NCBI GenBank assembly: GCA_015039315.1
Contig: WIDE01000075.1
Span: 99,047-163,046, forward strand
Length of the DNA: 64,000 nt
Direction of reading: 5' to 3'
Source: Clavulina sp. PMI_390
Taxonomy: Eukaryota; Basidiomycota; Agaricomycetes; Cantharellales; Hydnaceae
The notes beneath the pieces are model-generated. The model did not search any database, was not told the DNA's origin, and saw nothing but the letters and a program-made list of their open reading frames with translations. A program made the position numbers and the translations under genes. Shown here one piece after another: positions 23,583-36,322 of this stretch. How positions within the stretch are numbered: position 1 is the stretch's first letter; each line of letters opens with the position of its first letter.

Positions 23583-25567
23583 AACTGTTTGAGTTTAGGG
23601 TGCGTCTACAACGGCGAGGAGACAGAGGAGGATGGGGAGGAGGGGTGGAAGGCTGTTGATATTTGCTCCTCTGGTTCTTATATATGCCTATCGGAACGTC
23701 CATAGCCACGGAGTCTCCTGAAACAGGCTATGGATCCATTAACCCGATAATCAGCCTGTTATCACAGCATGTCGCCCTCACACCGATCCACTTACGATAA
23801 GAATACACCTTCTTTTTTGAAAAAGGTCCCAGTCGTCCATTGGGCAGTCGCCATCGTTGCAGGCGTTCTTGAATTAGGCCGGAGGATGATATTCCGGACC
23901 GGGTACCGACGGTGAAAAAAGAAATAAATACCGCAAAAAAGATTCTTATCATAATTCTAATTGATTGAATATGCGATCAGGAGCTAGATACTGTGCACCT
24001 GGGAACTACGACGCAAAGCAAACGGTGAAGGCCAATCGCAATGATTTTTTTTTTTGCTTGGCCTGGCTGGCTCACCTCTGTCCCACATGACGGCGACTTT
24101 CTTCTGCGTGCATTGAGTCCTAACGCTCGCGTGACCTCAGGAGACATAGCTTCATCAGCCCCTAGGCAGGTTTGGATCACCGCCAACCGACGGTACCTGT
24201 AGTGGCGCGGTGAAAATGCCGACTGCGTCCGGCGGGCGGGTCCGGTTCCTCAAATTTCCGGTGGCGTCGACAACACCACGCCACGACAAACATCGCCCTG
24301 GTGCCTTGCAACCCCAACCCCACTGGTTGATCCAGTTTACAGCGAGGATTGTCCGTCCTCCGCGCGCATAAGCAGGAAATCGAGATGTAATCAATCTCTC
24401 TCCGATTAGTGAGAGTCATGAAAAATTGCCCGCACGTCAGTTAGTACATTCGCGTTTTTTTCCGAACCCCGCCTACGTGTTCCGATTCTTCGCAATAAGC
24501 CAAGCCCTCAGAGTAATATCGTTAGCGCGGCGTCCTTTACGAGCCAGCTTCTTTCATACTTTCCACCTTTTTTTAGCCGTCTACCTTCCTCTCGCTGTTA
24601 GGACCGAGATCAATGGTTGTTGGTCATGCGTTCAATGATCAGCATCAGTGCGCTATGTATCTCTGGATCATCGAAGCTTCAGCTACGCGGGGCCAACGTA
24701 CGCCCGCATAGATCAATTAAGCCAGCGTGGGCGTAGAAACTGGGCAGCGCAACCGTCTATCATCGATCTCATGAGGCTGTCTACACACCGCGTAAATCTG
24801 AAAATCATACCGTGATTTCTCCGGATACTCTTGACACCGTCTGTAACTCCCCTACTACATTTGACACATGTGCCGCTTCCTCTAAAATAAAATAGTGATT
24901 TGCCCTCTGCAAATTCAAAAAAGCCCGTGCAGTGTGATCCCGAGCTCGAAATGATACCAATACAGAAGGAGGGCTGGAGAAACTCTCGCCGAACTTCTTA
25001 TTGTTCTATTGGTGGATATGGTTGAGTAATGTATCTACTCCCTAACACTTAACTTCCGCAAAATAGCACACCCGAAATGAAACTAGAACGCTCTGCACTG
25101 TCATCGATCTAGGGAACTGCGGCGGCGAAGGTGGAAGAGATTCTGGAAGCCCACGTCTGGGCCTTCGTCACTATACGTATGGAACATTCGTCATCCACAA
25201 GCCGAGTGGCTGCTTCTAAGCATTAATCGCTCCGCCACTGGAGAGTCATCGGAAGATAGGATCTCCGAGGGGAGAATATTATCGAATCTAGTTGCAAGGC
25301 CTAGGCAGATCTATTGGCGAGCTTAGAAGCTTAATATCTGGCTGTCGGTATTTCAGGCCCCTGTGGGCGCGAAGAAGACTAAGGGTCGAGGCGGGCGTTA
25401 CGAGGATTCCGCGATTATGGATGGTGTGAAAGGGACACACACAAAGTGATCGAGTTGTCATCGAACGCCGGCCCTGACTCAATAGTGGCACACTGGGTTG
25501 GATACATGTGGGACAGAGAACAGTCGACCAGTATATGCACATGTACAAGAATGATGGTGGTAGGTCT
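23583..25567. other. Intergenic, no gene recognised
   Basis: Nearly 2 kb, including an A/T homopolymer tract near 24045. No consistent exon chain on either strand; the last part is the 3' flank of the DRG1 gene. Confidence 0.45.
23678..23685 (-). promoter_or_regulatory. TATA element of the low-complexity protein gene
   Basis: Reads TATATAAG on the minus strand, ~95 bp before the start codon at 23582. Confidence 0.45.
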
Positions 25568-27620
25568 CTACTTCTTCACTAGTTGTACGACGTCCTCGTC
25601 TTCCAACACATGGTCCTGCCCCACCTTTTGACCTCGTGAATGCTTTGCGCTAGAGCCCCATACGGTTGCACTACATACCCAAGGAAATCGGAGAAAAGGG
25701 AAGATATGAGTACAAAAGTCGGCTTGAGGGACTATCGCAGACGCCATGCGTAGGAAAGAGTCATTAGAATAGGAAAACCCACTATTTCAGCTGCTTGGCG
25801 ATCTCCTTGTGGATGGCATTGCAGAAGTCTTCTATGGAACACTTGCCTCTCCGCAGGACGACTGGGGCTGTGTAGTCGGGGGCTTGCCCTCGTGGTTTAG
25901 TGTACCTGAATGGATCACGGCATCGGCATCAGCTGACACCGGCCCACATCAGAGGCTAGGCAAATCAAGCACGCACACACGAACGAGATCCAGCATTTCC
26001 CACATTTTCTCGGTCAGCTCGTCTATATTCCACCATTCACGAGAAGAGATTGGTACGGAATTGGGAATCTTGTATAATAGATCCAGTTCCTCGATAGAGA
26101 TTGCGTCAATCTATGGGATGGGAAGGCAGGAAATTAGTACGAAGACACGTGGTGGTGCAAACGAATAACGTACTTTGTTTAGAACATACACGCATGGTAT
26201 GTACACTCTGGAAGGGCAAGCCAGATTAGGAAGGCAGAAGACAAAGATGGGGGCATGTGCCTACCGGTTCCCTTCTATGACGTCAATAAGGTCTTCCGCT
26301 GTAGCATCCACTTGTCGGATGGCAACGTCGGCGTTCGAGATCTAGGGAAAGTAAGGTCAGGCAGGAGCGTCGTAATAACGAGGTTGTGGCCTACTTACTC
26401 GATATTCGTTCAATACGCCCTTGATATCGTCGTGATCAAGGTTTGTGAGCGGAACAGTGTTGGTGATTGCAATGCCACCCTTCTCCTGAATATCAATGTT
26501 AAGATGGCGCATCGTCACGGAGTCGAAGAAAGGTATAGGCACGCACTTTCCTTCGAACAGTGATAGCAGGCGGCTTCTTGTTCAATCTGATGCCAAACCC
26601 TTCTAATTCTCCTTCAAGAATGCTTTTGTCTCCAAGAGGTTTCAGGACGTCGAGGACGATGAATATGAGGTTACAAGTCCTGGCAACTACACAGAAGTGT
26701 CAGTCATAGCGGGTAAAGTATCACGAGAGAAGTAGGTCATACCAGCGATGACTTGTTTGCCTCGACCCTTGCCATCTGCAGCACCTTCAATGATGCCCGC
26801 TGTGGACCGAAGGGGGTAGTTAGCAGTGGTGCGAGCGAAATGCCGGACGGTTACCAACGTAGATCGAGAATTTGGACTGCATGCCAGAGGATTTAGCTAT
26901 GATGACGACCAGCTTGGGTAGCATATTAGGACTTACTTGGTGCTCCATGAACAGTTAGAGTTCCTGGAACGGTTGTGAGGGTAGTAAACTCGTATTCGGC
27001 TTGCTCAGAGTAAGTTCCAGTCAGCTTTGACATCAGGGTACTCTGAGAGGTGTTAGCATGAGCAATGTAAAGTAACACAGCATCGACTGTTCGCTGACCT
27101 TTCCCACTGACGGGAAACCGACGAATCCGACAGAAGCAATACCAGTTCGAGCAACGTCGAACCCTTGGCCACCCCCGCCCCCTCCGCTACCCTTTGGTTC
27201 GATGAGTTCTCTTCGTGCCTTGGCGAGCTTGGCTGTAAAGAGAGCAATGAGCCTCCTAAATTTCTTCAATTGGATAATTGGTACCTTTTAATAATCCTAA
27301 ATGATAGCTGTGGTATACAAGTATCAGCGCCTTGCCGATCCATGAGCATGGGTGTCAGTTGACAGCACCTTGTTGCCTAAGAGCTCAGATGATTAGTAGG
27401 CTCCAGGGGAAATTAGGTGGACATACCTTATTCTTTTGTGCTTCATACGTCGTAGTTCTACATCAGTATCGGCCACCTGAAGGCTCAGAGAAATTCAACG
27501 TACTTCGAGCCTACATCATACTTAGTTTGTCAGTGAAAACATGAATATCACGATTGAGGATGTACCATGAATCACCATTTCGGCCTCGATCTCTTTGATC
27601 TTTTGTACTGTGGTCGCCAT
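25568..27620 (-). CDS. RBG1: DRG1/Rbg1-type developmentally regulated GTPase
   Basis: OBG-family GTPase that in eukaryotes binds translating ribosomes with its partner (DFRP1/Tma46); cytoplasmic. The start at 27620 gives [15 protein letters not shown]. The following exons give the Lys/Arg-rich helix ([12 protein letters not shown]), the Gly-rich linker and the G domain. G1 is GFPSVGK (the next exon supplies S). Switch region is [19 protein letters not shown]3 DLPG is split by an intron and continues [18 protein letters not shown]. Then follow [26 protein letters not shown] and G4 NKID. The C-terminal TGS domain reads [15 protein letters not shown] and [15 protein letters not shown], ending [10 protein letters not shown]. 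All key motifs are present. About ten introns, so exact length (~370 aa expected) is approximate. The gene shares a 133-bp divergent promoter with the Virilizer-like gene. Confidence 0.9.
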
Positions 27621-27753
27621 GATGAATTACAGCCCAGGGATCGTTGGAGAATGTCGATAAGCGCCGCGCGTCAACAGCAGCAAATGTCTCCTTCGAGCCA
27701 AACTTTGAAGCCTCTCGCGTAAACAAGCTCTTGTCCACTCGACTTTCAACTTC
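27621..27753. promoter_or_regulatory. Compact divergent promoter (DRG1 / Virilizer-like)
   Basis: Only 133 bp separate the two start codons, so both leaders and promoters must overlap. No TATA box is visible. Confidence 0.5.
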
Positions 27754-30700
27754 ATGCTTCTGTTTTGGTCACAAGATGTAGCGAATGGAAGAAATGTCGC
27801 TGCCGTGAGGTTTGATGCACATGTCAAAATTGACTCAATCCGGATCATTCCTGCTGGCGTTAGTCCATTCCATGCAATACCACAAACCATCGGGTACGCA
27901 TCCGCGCGACGAAGAAGAAGCACATGCACTGTTGACGCGAATATATTGAACCCTAAGTCTTACCTCGCCCGCAGAGTTTGTCCTCAATGTGAAAGTCAAC
28001 TGTCAGCCTGACGATACGAACGACAAGTCGCGTCCACCGAACTCTCTTGTGCCGTTTACCATTCAATATGATGGCAGTTTTCAGGAATTCACAGTGCCGA
28101 TGACTGATGTAAGCCCATCATCAAGGGACAACCATCATTTTACCCTCATCAAGCTTCCAGTTCTCTACGCGTCTCATAGTATTTGATGGTGCTTTTGAGA
28201 CCCTCAGCGTTGCGATTTATGGAAAGCCTCTAGCACCACCAGAAACTGCCGCTGAAGATGTCCCGAATATGGCCGGGGGCAGCGCCTACCATTCCGACCC
28301 TCTTCCCCCTCTACCTGAGCCCTTCCTATCGCATCCCTCTCTCCAATTTGCGCATATGGTCGACCCAACTGAAACGGCTGTGCAGCTGCTGGCGGAGGAC
28401 TATACGGACTGGAGTATAGAGTCAATAACCCGGCAAATGCTATTGGATGAGGATTCCCGCAATGAGCGCGCAGTGGAAGGCGAGAAGGGACAAGAACAAG
28501 TACCTGACCTCATTGACCGTTGCGTCGCCGATACGACCACTGACCCTGAAGACTGGCTCGATGGTGCAGTGCGCCTTGCTCGATCTCCTTTTCTGTCGAC
28601 CCACCCCGAACTCGCTGATCAATTTGTAGAGAGGGTACATGATGCATTGGGTAAGCACCGATTCCAGAGGTGTATGCTGTAGGCTCGACTCAATGGTGTC
28701 TTATAGGCGATAGGTCTTCTGATCCAACTGAATTCCAACGACAATGTTTTTTCGAGCTGCTGTCATGTATGACAATCCAACCCGAATATCTTGTGCTCAA
28801 CTTTTTGGTAAGATTATTCTGCCGTCCGTCTCTAGCCTCGCTTAACGGAGTTCTAGAGGCCAGGAATGTTATCAAAGTTCATAAACGGGGTAACTGAGAG
28901 TTCTGATCTCGACCACCTCCATTTTTGTATGCTCAATCCTCATATTGCGCAAGCTTTTCGCGAAGACCCCGCCGTCGTGGCGCATATCACCACTATTCTC
29001 CAAAAGGATCTCACTCTATCAACAATGAAGGATCTCATACGGAAAATACAAAAGCGCGCAAATGGGTGGGCTACACTCGAGGCTTTGCTAGAAGGGCAGC
29101 CTGATGATTCCTTTGAGTCTCATAATGAAATTGTAGAGTGGCTCACCGACTATCTTCGCGCGGGAAGGTCTTTCGGCCCGTTACTGCTCAACTTCCTCCT
29201 GCTCCACAGCCAGAGCCTCGCCTCCGGGCCATTCATTTCTCCCATCTTTGTCTCGCGTCCTTCGTCAACCCAGCTGCTAGCTCTCATACGAGCCTATCAG
29301 GGTGCTTTAGCAATTATATCTGTTCTATGTTGGGCTTTCTATGATCTCAACACGGCCCTGGCCTATCGCGTACTGCTATTGTTGGAACGTTTGAGACAAT
29401 CTGGTTATGGAGAGGTTCGCTGGTCAATTTATTGCTGATCTTGCACTTTACTGATCTCTACTGTATAGGTCATTGGAACGGTCGTGCGACTGGCGTTCGT
29501 AGACCACTATCTTCGCACCGCTGCAGATGATCAAATATCCCCCTTTGAGGTCACAGACCTTGTCAAGACTCTTGTTTCTTCGACTTACTCTGTCGTGCAC
29601 CAGCCTGGAGGCTTTCCGATCGAGAATCTCTTCATTGAGAACGAAGCCTATTCGACCCTTGACATGGAAATATCATCTTCATCTCTCACTCCTAAATTGC
29701 TCTATTCTCTCCAGCGGTTCTTAGCAAGGCGTATCATGCTCGCGGGCACGGCCCATGAGCGGTCTGATATCAGCGAGATACCAGGGACTATGACACAATC
29801 GCTACCAGTTTTACGAACTCTCCTCGATCGACTGCTTAATCCTACGATGGATGAAACTACTCACTTTATTCCCCAACCCCTTCTCGCTCACACTATCATG
29901 CTCGCTTTATCTCTGCTTGACTCGCTCATCCCTGGTGCATTCATACCTTCCAATCAAGCCGCCGAGCTTGGCACGCTGTCAGTGCTCACGTTCCGATCAT
30001 CGCGTCTTCTGTCAGATGCTGAGGAGGCGGGCGCCATTGCAACAAGTGCTGTTTCTCTATGGCATGCGATCCTATCACGCAAGAACCAAACGGACGAAAG
30101 TATTGCTTTCGTACGGAGCACGATCCTTTTCCAGTCCCGAGAGCCAGAGGTTTCTATGAATGATCCCACATTAGTCTCGGATTTCCTGGTGTCGCTTATC
30201 CAGCACACTGCTTCTCCACCATATTCATGGTGGGCACGACGGCTCTGCGCCATAATCCCAGAGCTAAATATCTTAGATTCATCGCTTCCCCTCCCCGCTC
30301 GATGCTCTTTTGTCTCTTTCCTCGATGAAGTAGACTCAAGTGGGCTGGGGCTCGTGTCGGAAGTTGTTGCTTCGGGCTGTGCACAACTTCAAACAGCGGC
30401 GTCCTATCTTGACACTGGGCTAGACACCGTATCTCAAACATTACTTCAGCAGATGGTCGAGGAACATCTGGGATTTCTTACCTTTGTATGGAATAAACTC
30501 TCTGGGAAGGAAATCTTTGGCCGACCAGATGTTGCAGCCTCCCTCGCTTCTGTCATTACTTCTATTTCTCCCTCTAAAGCTCTACAAGGACCACTGGGCG
30601 CGTTCATCTGGCAGATGGACCCTCTGAAAACTCCAATACACCCCCTGTTGGCGATGTCCTGCATCACAGCTCTCCTATGTCAGGCATACGGGTCGCCAGC

Positions 30701-31534
30701 GGGCCAGAGCGTGGCCAACGTATATGGGAGATGTGCCTCTTTATGTGCATCTCTTCCAGAAACTTTTGAGCTCCCTCACGAACTACCTGAAGCCTTGGGG
30801 CGGTCCTTGGCAAAACTTGCGTCCTTCAACAGCACCCAGCTTGATAGCGTTGCACAGAAGATAGTTGCGCGATCAATGGTCGCGGTATTAGCATGGATTG
30901 CAAAGAGCGCTGCAATTCAGCGTTTGTCATTTCCTGCTCTCACTGCGACGAAATATGATGCCCTTGGCGCGACCTATGGACCATACTTCACTGGACAAGA
31001 AAGCAACACGTTCAACGCCCTCAGATCACAGCTTCTGCTTGCAGAAGACGATGAATTGGAGGTTGCAGAAAACGAACTGTTGATAGAACCGCTGTCAGGG
31101 GATGTGCTAATGGCGTCCTATGAGGAGCTCGCTCTTGCGTGCAATCCCTCGTTATCAGGCACATCCACTCCAGGTGCTCGTCCTCAAACCCCACCCAACA
31201 TCAATGTTGCTGCAGTTGCAGCTCTCATGTCGCCCCCTATCCTCCGATCCCCAACCATCACCGGACCATCGTTACACAAGAAGTATTCAGCTCAAGACTT
31301 CCGCCAGCCAAGACTTAGCCCAACAAGTGCTTCGAGGCCACCTTCTACCCATGTTGATGTGAGCCCATATCTCGCTTTTCTGATTGTCCCTACTGACGCT
31401 CGGATCCGTTTTAGGCTTTTGACAATGAGACCTTGTCACCTCGAGTCTCCCCAATCAGCCCTTCAATGCAAACTGCTCCACTCTCGCCCGTCATGGGACT
31501 CCAAAGTCCAGTGATGATCTATCATCCAATCTAG
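27754..31534 (+). CDS. Virilizer-like protein (m6A writer complex component)
   Basis: Large protein of ~1,150 aa. The N-terminal ~130 residues resemble the Virilizer N-terminal domain: LLFWSQDVANGRNVAAVRFD, VKIDSIRIIPAGVSPFHAIP, EFVLNVKVNCQPDD and RLIVFDGAFETLSVAIYGKP. Virilizer (VIRMA) is the scaffold of the nuclear mRNA N6-adenosine methyltransferase complex. The remainder is helical repeat-like (PFLSTHPELADQFVERVHDA and on), with a long exon from 29484 and an S/P-rich tail. I place the stop at 31534. A final intron (GTGAGC...TTTTAG, ~31360-31413) restores a frame ending LQSPVMIYHPI with SP repeats, which fits the preceding STHVD better than reading through to 31514. The start ATG at 27754 directly begins the domain. 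Family assignment is from pattern memory; the coding nature is clear. Confidence 0.72.
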
Positions 31535-31738
31535 ATTACGAAAGATTACGACGTAACGTAACATTGAGTTGGGGGGTGATTGTACATATCAGTTCGCGAG
31601 ATGGCTAATGGATAATGATATGTGAAGAAAAAAGCAAACGGCAGTGCACAAAACGAAAGCGAATGAACGGGGATATGTGAACTGGGAGAGATTAGAAGCT
31701 AACGAAGAGAGCGAAGAAGCGAATGTGGAGGAGAGAAA

Positions 31739-34087
31739 TCAGTGGGGGAAAGAAGTCCGTCGGCGCATAACACTGCCCGCCGTAGCAGCAAAATAGTGAT
31801 CTACTTCAGAATACTCGCTTGGTGCACCGGGGGAGATGGAGGGAGACGTTGGGACTTCGGATTCGGCTGGCTCAGGTTCAGGAGTGGTAGGAGAAGCCTT
31901 TTTCTTGCTCCCTCCCAGGTATATCGTGCGTTTCCGCCGAGCCTTGACAGGGGCCCGAGGTTCTGCGGGGGTGGCAGGAGATGCCCGTCCCTCTGTGCCC
32001 AGCCGGTGGCGCATATGAAGCCCACTGCGCACCGTGAAGTGTTCGAGAGATCGCGTAAAGGGGGAAAGAGTGTGATTGGAGTAGCTGAGAGTAGAAAGGT
32101 GAGCGGCGCTGTTCTGCCCAGGTCGGAGTGGGTGAATGGCGCTTTGAGATGCTTCCAGCTCATGATTGATGCCCGCTGCGGGGTCATGTAGAATATCATC
32201 ATCGTATGGGTACACGGCGGAGAGGGATATTGACCCTCTTCGACGACGCTTGAACGGATCAGGATGACCGCCGAGAAGCACAGCATCGTCTTCGGCGTCA
32301 AACGCATGTGGCTCAGAGGAAGGAGGGGTTGTAAGAGAATGAGTGACAGCTCCACTACTGGAGTAGGAACGGAATGATGACTCTGGAGATTGCTGGCGAG
32401 TGGTAGTTTCTGGGGAAAGGAATTCATGTGAGATATCGGTTGGTTGACACTGAGTGTAAAGCTGAGATGGTGCCACAGAGCCTGCCCCACGAGGGTTGTA
32501 TGTTTGGGCAGACGCTCCGAGTTCCATATCATCCACATCGCCTGACCACCCCTGTCGTAGGGGGCTCTGATGGGAGGCCGAATTGTAGAAGGATGGCGTC
32601 CGAGAGGGCAGTTCCGAACGAGGAGTTGGGAATGAAAAGGGATTGGTGGCCAAAGGACTTCGTGACCGTGCTGAGACGACTGATTGGGCGTGCAAGACGC
32701 GTGGACGAGTAATCACGCCGCCTCCTACAGCGGGGAAAGCTTCGTATTCAGGCGGAGACTCCTCGTTATAGATCCCAGACTCCATCACGCTCCCTTCGTT
32801 CCAGGGTATCCCATTAAACGAGCGCTCGGTGCAGTCGATGTCGTCCTGGAGACGTATTTCGGGCTCCTCGGCCAAGTCTGCCAGCCCGCGAGGTGACTGC
32901 CACAATGAGCCAAATCCTGAATATGCGCTTTTTGTTGGAAGGCCTTCGGGTCTCATCCCGTATGTCGGATCGTAGTTCTCGAGTTCGGGGAATGATGACT
33001 CGTTGTCGTCACTGTTAGGGGGGGACGGACTCTGGACAGTCGGGACGGGATGGGTTGAGTAGGCTCGTCGAGGTGGAAGGATGGGAGAAGAGGCAGTAGA
33101 TGAAAAGGCTTGAGTAGGGACTCGTGCTTGAGGCGGCGGGAACCCGGCGGAGGATGAGCGAGGGAGGAGACCTGGGCGAATGCCTACGGTTGGGAATCGA
33201 TAGGAAGGGATGGCAGCAGGGTTATACCCAGGGGCCGACATGGTTTCCAATCGCTGGTTTTCCTTGGGGGACATCCGCTGTTGCTCCTTGGTATACGGTG
33301 TCTCGATCTTTGAGTTCCCAGGAATCCAGCGCTGGCTAAGTTTGTGGATGATGGCAGGGAGATCCTCACGGAACATCTCGCGCAGCTGGCCTTCGATTTC
33401 CTTTTGGATATACTTCTGGATGACGGCGATGGAGTCGAAAGTACTGCTAACATCGACGTTCTGGAGAGGATCCGTTTTGAACACGAGAGTGATGCCCTTG
33501 GACTTGGAGACGACGAGGACAACATAAGCGTTGAGCTTGAAATTGCTCAGCCTAAGGTTCATGGGTACCACAAGAGGCTGGTGAGCAGCCAGGATGCGAC
33601 GCGAGCCCCCGAGCAGGTCCATTCCCGGCTTCTTATGATGGAGAGGGTTGGCCTGGTCAAGGAGAGAGGTTAATAGCCAATGCATTCAATCAACGTCATG
33701 ACTCGTACCTGTACTTTGGTACGAAGGACGATGTGAGCATCTCCAGAATAGCTAAGCTTGAAGATTCCTCGAAACTGATCAGTGGTAAGATCGCCAATAT
33801 CACGGATCTCTAGCTCAGGAGGCTGAGGATATGGTGGATTTAGCCTGACTTCCTCTGGAGATCCTGTTGAGAGAACACGAACCTGCGTCCCCATATTCAG
33901 CTCCACGACTTCAATCTTATCTTCAATGATCGGGGGTTTGCTGCCCTTATTCAGGGCGTTGTTGAGCATGTCGGTCGTCTCCGCATGGAACTTGTCCGAG
34001 AAACGAGGCCATTGGAACGAGAAGCTGTGTCACCATCAGGGTCAGTCGATGACCGTGAATATTCTAGATGATTTCTGTGCACCTCAT
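31739..34087 (-). CDS. MDM34: MDM34, ERMES complex subunit
   Basis: Mitochondrial outer-membrane component of the ER-mitochondria encounter structure, which moves phospholipids through its SMP domain. A tiny first exon (ATGAG at 34087) joins across an intron to give MSFSFQWPRFSDKFHAE, the invariant Mdm34 start. Then follow LNNALNKGSKPPIIEDKIEV, ELEIRDIGDLTTDQFRGIFK, YSGDAHIVLRTKVQ, an intron, and ANPLHHKKPGMDLLGGSRRI, ILAAHQPLVVPMNLRLSNFK, LVVSKSKGITLVFKTDPLQN, STFDSIAVIQKYIQKEIEGQ. This completes the SMP domain in ~210 residues. The ~450-residue C-terminal part is disordered, with a basic KARRKRTIYLGGSKKK motif that is also typical of the family. Convergent with the Virilizer-like gene (204 bp between stops). 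Confidence 0.93.
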
Positions 34088-34233
34088 TGAGCCTGTTCAG
34101 GCCCCTGACGTCGCCTGCAATGCCGAGAAGTGCCGAGGAAAATAGCCCAAAGCGCGCGAACAATCACATGTAAACAGGACCCGCTCAGCCACTCCCTGCG
34201 GCAGAAAAAGTTGATATTGAAGGAGCAATATCC
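34088..34233. promoter_or_regulatory. Divergent promoter (MDM34 / F-box gene 1)
   Basis: 146 bp between the two start codons. No TATA element seen. Confidence 0.4.
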
Positions 34234-35929
34234 ATGTCCCGCGAAGATGAAAACCTGCCGAAATCTAGATTAGAACTCCCTCTCGTTTTCCCCCTGGAAA
34301 TCTTTCATTCGATTGCCCTGCGGCTTGACGTAGTGTCCATCATACGCCTGAGCGTGGTGAGCCTCTTTGCCATCATGTCTCTAAGAACACGGAACTATAA
34401 CCTAAACCACTTCTGCTCGATTCTGCCCACTAGACTTGTAAGTTTCTACGAGAATATATCCAGACATCCCTGGCACTATGGCGCGAGATCAGTGATCGAG
34501 AGGCTCGCGCGGCTGCTCTGGCACCTTTCTCTGTTCCTCCTACGCTTTCCACCGAAGAATTGATCGCATTCGCTACGCGCCCGTACCGCATGATACCGGC
34601 ACTATCGCCAACGCTTGACAGCGCAACGCCAGCTCCTGTGGAACCCTTGGTCGATGCCAAGGAGTTTTGCATCGCCCTTCAGAACAACGAATTTTATGAT
34701 TCTCACGATGCACCACATGGCTCGCAATACCTGCTTCCTGGGGGACGATGGATGCTCGGATCACAGCTAGTTTACAGTGGGCACGCCCGTCTCATGTGTT
34801 GGGATATCGCGAGCGCCGTCAATGAAGTCCCGTGCGATCCTGCCGCTTATATCGATTCACAACATCGAGCTCTTGACTTTCCGGAATACTTCTCTATGTG
34901 CATGCAGCTTGATCCTGAAAGCCAATCTGTGACATGCTTGCTAGGTTATGTGGGGCGTCTGGAGAGGTGAGGCAGTCCGCCAACAAGATTACGCTTTGAA
35001 GCAGTCGCCTAACGACGACGATTGAAGCGGTCTGCAAGTCACCTTCTTGGAGATCATATCTCTCACTTGGCCTTCGGACGCCACTCCGCAGTTTCGATTT
35101 GTCACTGAGACTGCACACTCCAACGATGAGCATAGCCCAATCTCAACATGTAAGCTAGATGGTGATATGGTGTGTTCATCACTGGACAATCATCTCATTA
35201 CGTTATGGGACTGGAAGCGGTCGTCGTATAATGTTATTGAACTGGTGAGATCTTTAAATTTGAATCCATCAGCACAGAGCTGATCGTCGTATTTGTGCGC
35301 CTTTCCAGAACTCGGAATACATAGCTCTCAGAGAACCTTATATTTTTTCCGACTGGGAGGGTACCTCGAGCATCCGAATTACCAAATGCACCTACTCAGA
35401 GAACGAGTCCAGGTATTTGTTTGATACCACCATCATCCCTTCTCCCCAGTATCCCAACTTCGATAATCCCACGACCTTCTCGCTCACGCCAATTGACTCG
35501 GATGCTTGGGTCCGTCGTCCTCAGGGCAACGAGAGTCCTTTATGTCTCCTGGGAGGCTCGTTCGCCAACCACCATGTCATCCACTGGACCCCTGGCTCCG
35601 AGTCGTGGGATGAGCCATTACTCCCTTGGTTGGTCCGAACTGGACGGAGCACGCGCGCAGAGAATGGACTCTTCATCATCCCTGCGTTTGTTAGGACTCA
35701 ACTAGCAGAGCCTCTTGCATTTGATGCGGTCTTATATCCTTGGTCCATCTCGGATGGGCCTCCCAAATCTCGGTCCTTCAGAGCACCTACCTCTGCACCC
35801 GCAGCAAGCAACCTCTCCCAACATACGATTACAATCCATCGTTGCATATATTCTGGGACGTTTCTGGTGTACGAATGGCGGGCCATGAATCCGGCAACCC
35901 TTTGTTACCGCCACTTTCGATATCTCTGA
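34234..35929 (+). CDS. F-box protein, tandem copy 1
   Basis: Putative substrate adaptor of an SCF ubiquitin ligase. Exon 1 from 34234 (MSREDENLPKSRLELP...) carries the F-box core LPLVFPLEIFHSIALRLDVV then SIIRLS, cut by an intron as in the neighbour. The next exon starts at an AG before ACTTGTAAG and reads TCKFLREYIQTSLALWREIS, completing the F-box. The ~430-residue remainder has β-rich repeats (GSQYLLPGGRWMLGS, GHARLMCWDIASA, DGDMVCSSLDNHLITLWDWK), which suggests a propeller-like substrate domain of the type seen in many basidiomycete F-box proteins. The protein ends RAMNPATLCYRHFRYL at 35929. Four or five exons; target unknown. Confidence 0.7.
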
Positions 35930-36322
35930 TTTCCACGAGCAATGATAGCTCCATGCCATCATGCTATCCGAGCCTCGAAGGTGACTGTAGTGTCACATGT
36001 GAATGAGATATTACAGCCTTCTTACGCTAATTATATGTATCTTCCACAATAACCAAAGTCTCAATAACTCGATTCTTGTCCTACGACAATAGCCTCCCGC
36101 CGTAAACAGCTCCGCACCCTAAGCAGATGCGATCTCAACTTGGTGCGGAGAAATTTATGTATATTCAAGGACATTGATCTCGTTCAATGAAGCTCTTAAC
36201 AATGCTGGAAGAACTTTGGCAGAAAATAATGCATTCGCGGACAGATCGACAGTGTCGATAGACACACAATACGCGGACAATCAAACGTAAACAGCCTAGC
36301 CGCCACTGAAGTTGGACGATCA
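35930..36322. other. Intergenic between the F-box genes
   Basis: 393 bp, A/T-richer than its neighbours. No gene or TATA box recognised. Confidence 0.5.

Noticed and set aside
31361..31514. Read-through end of the Virilizer-like gene at 31514
   Set aside because: A standard intron (GTGAGC...TTTTAG) restores a more natural SP-rich C-terminus ending at 31534.
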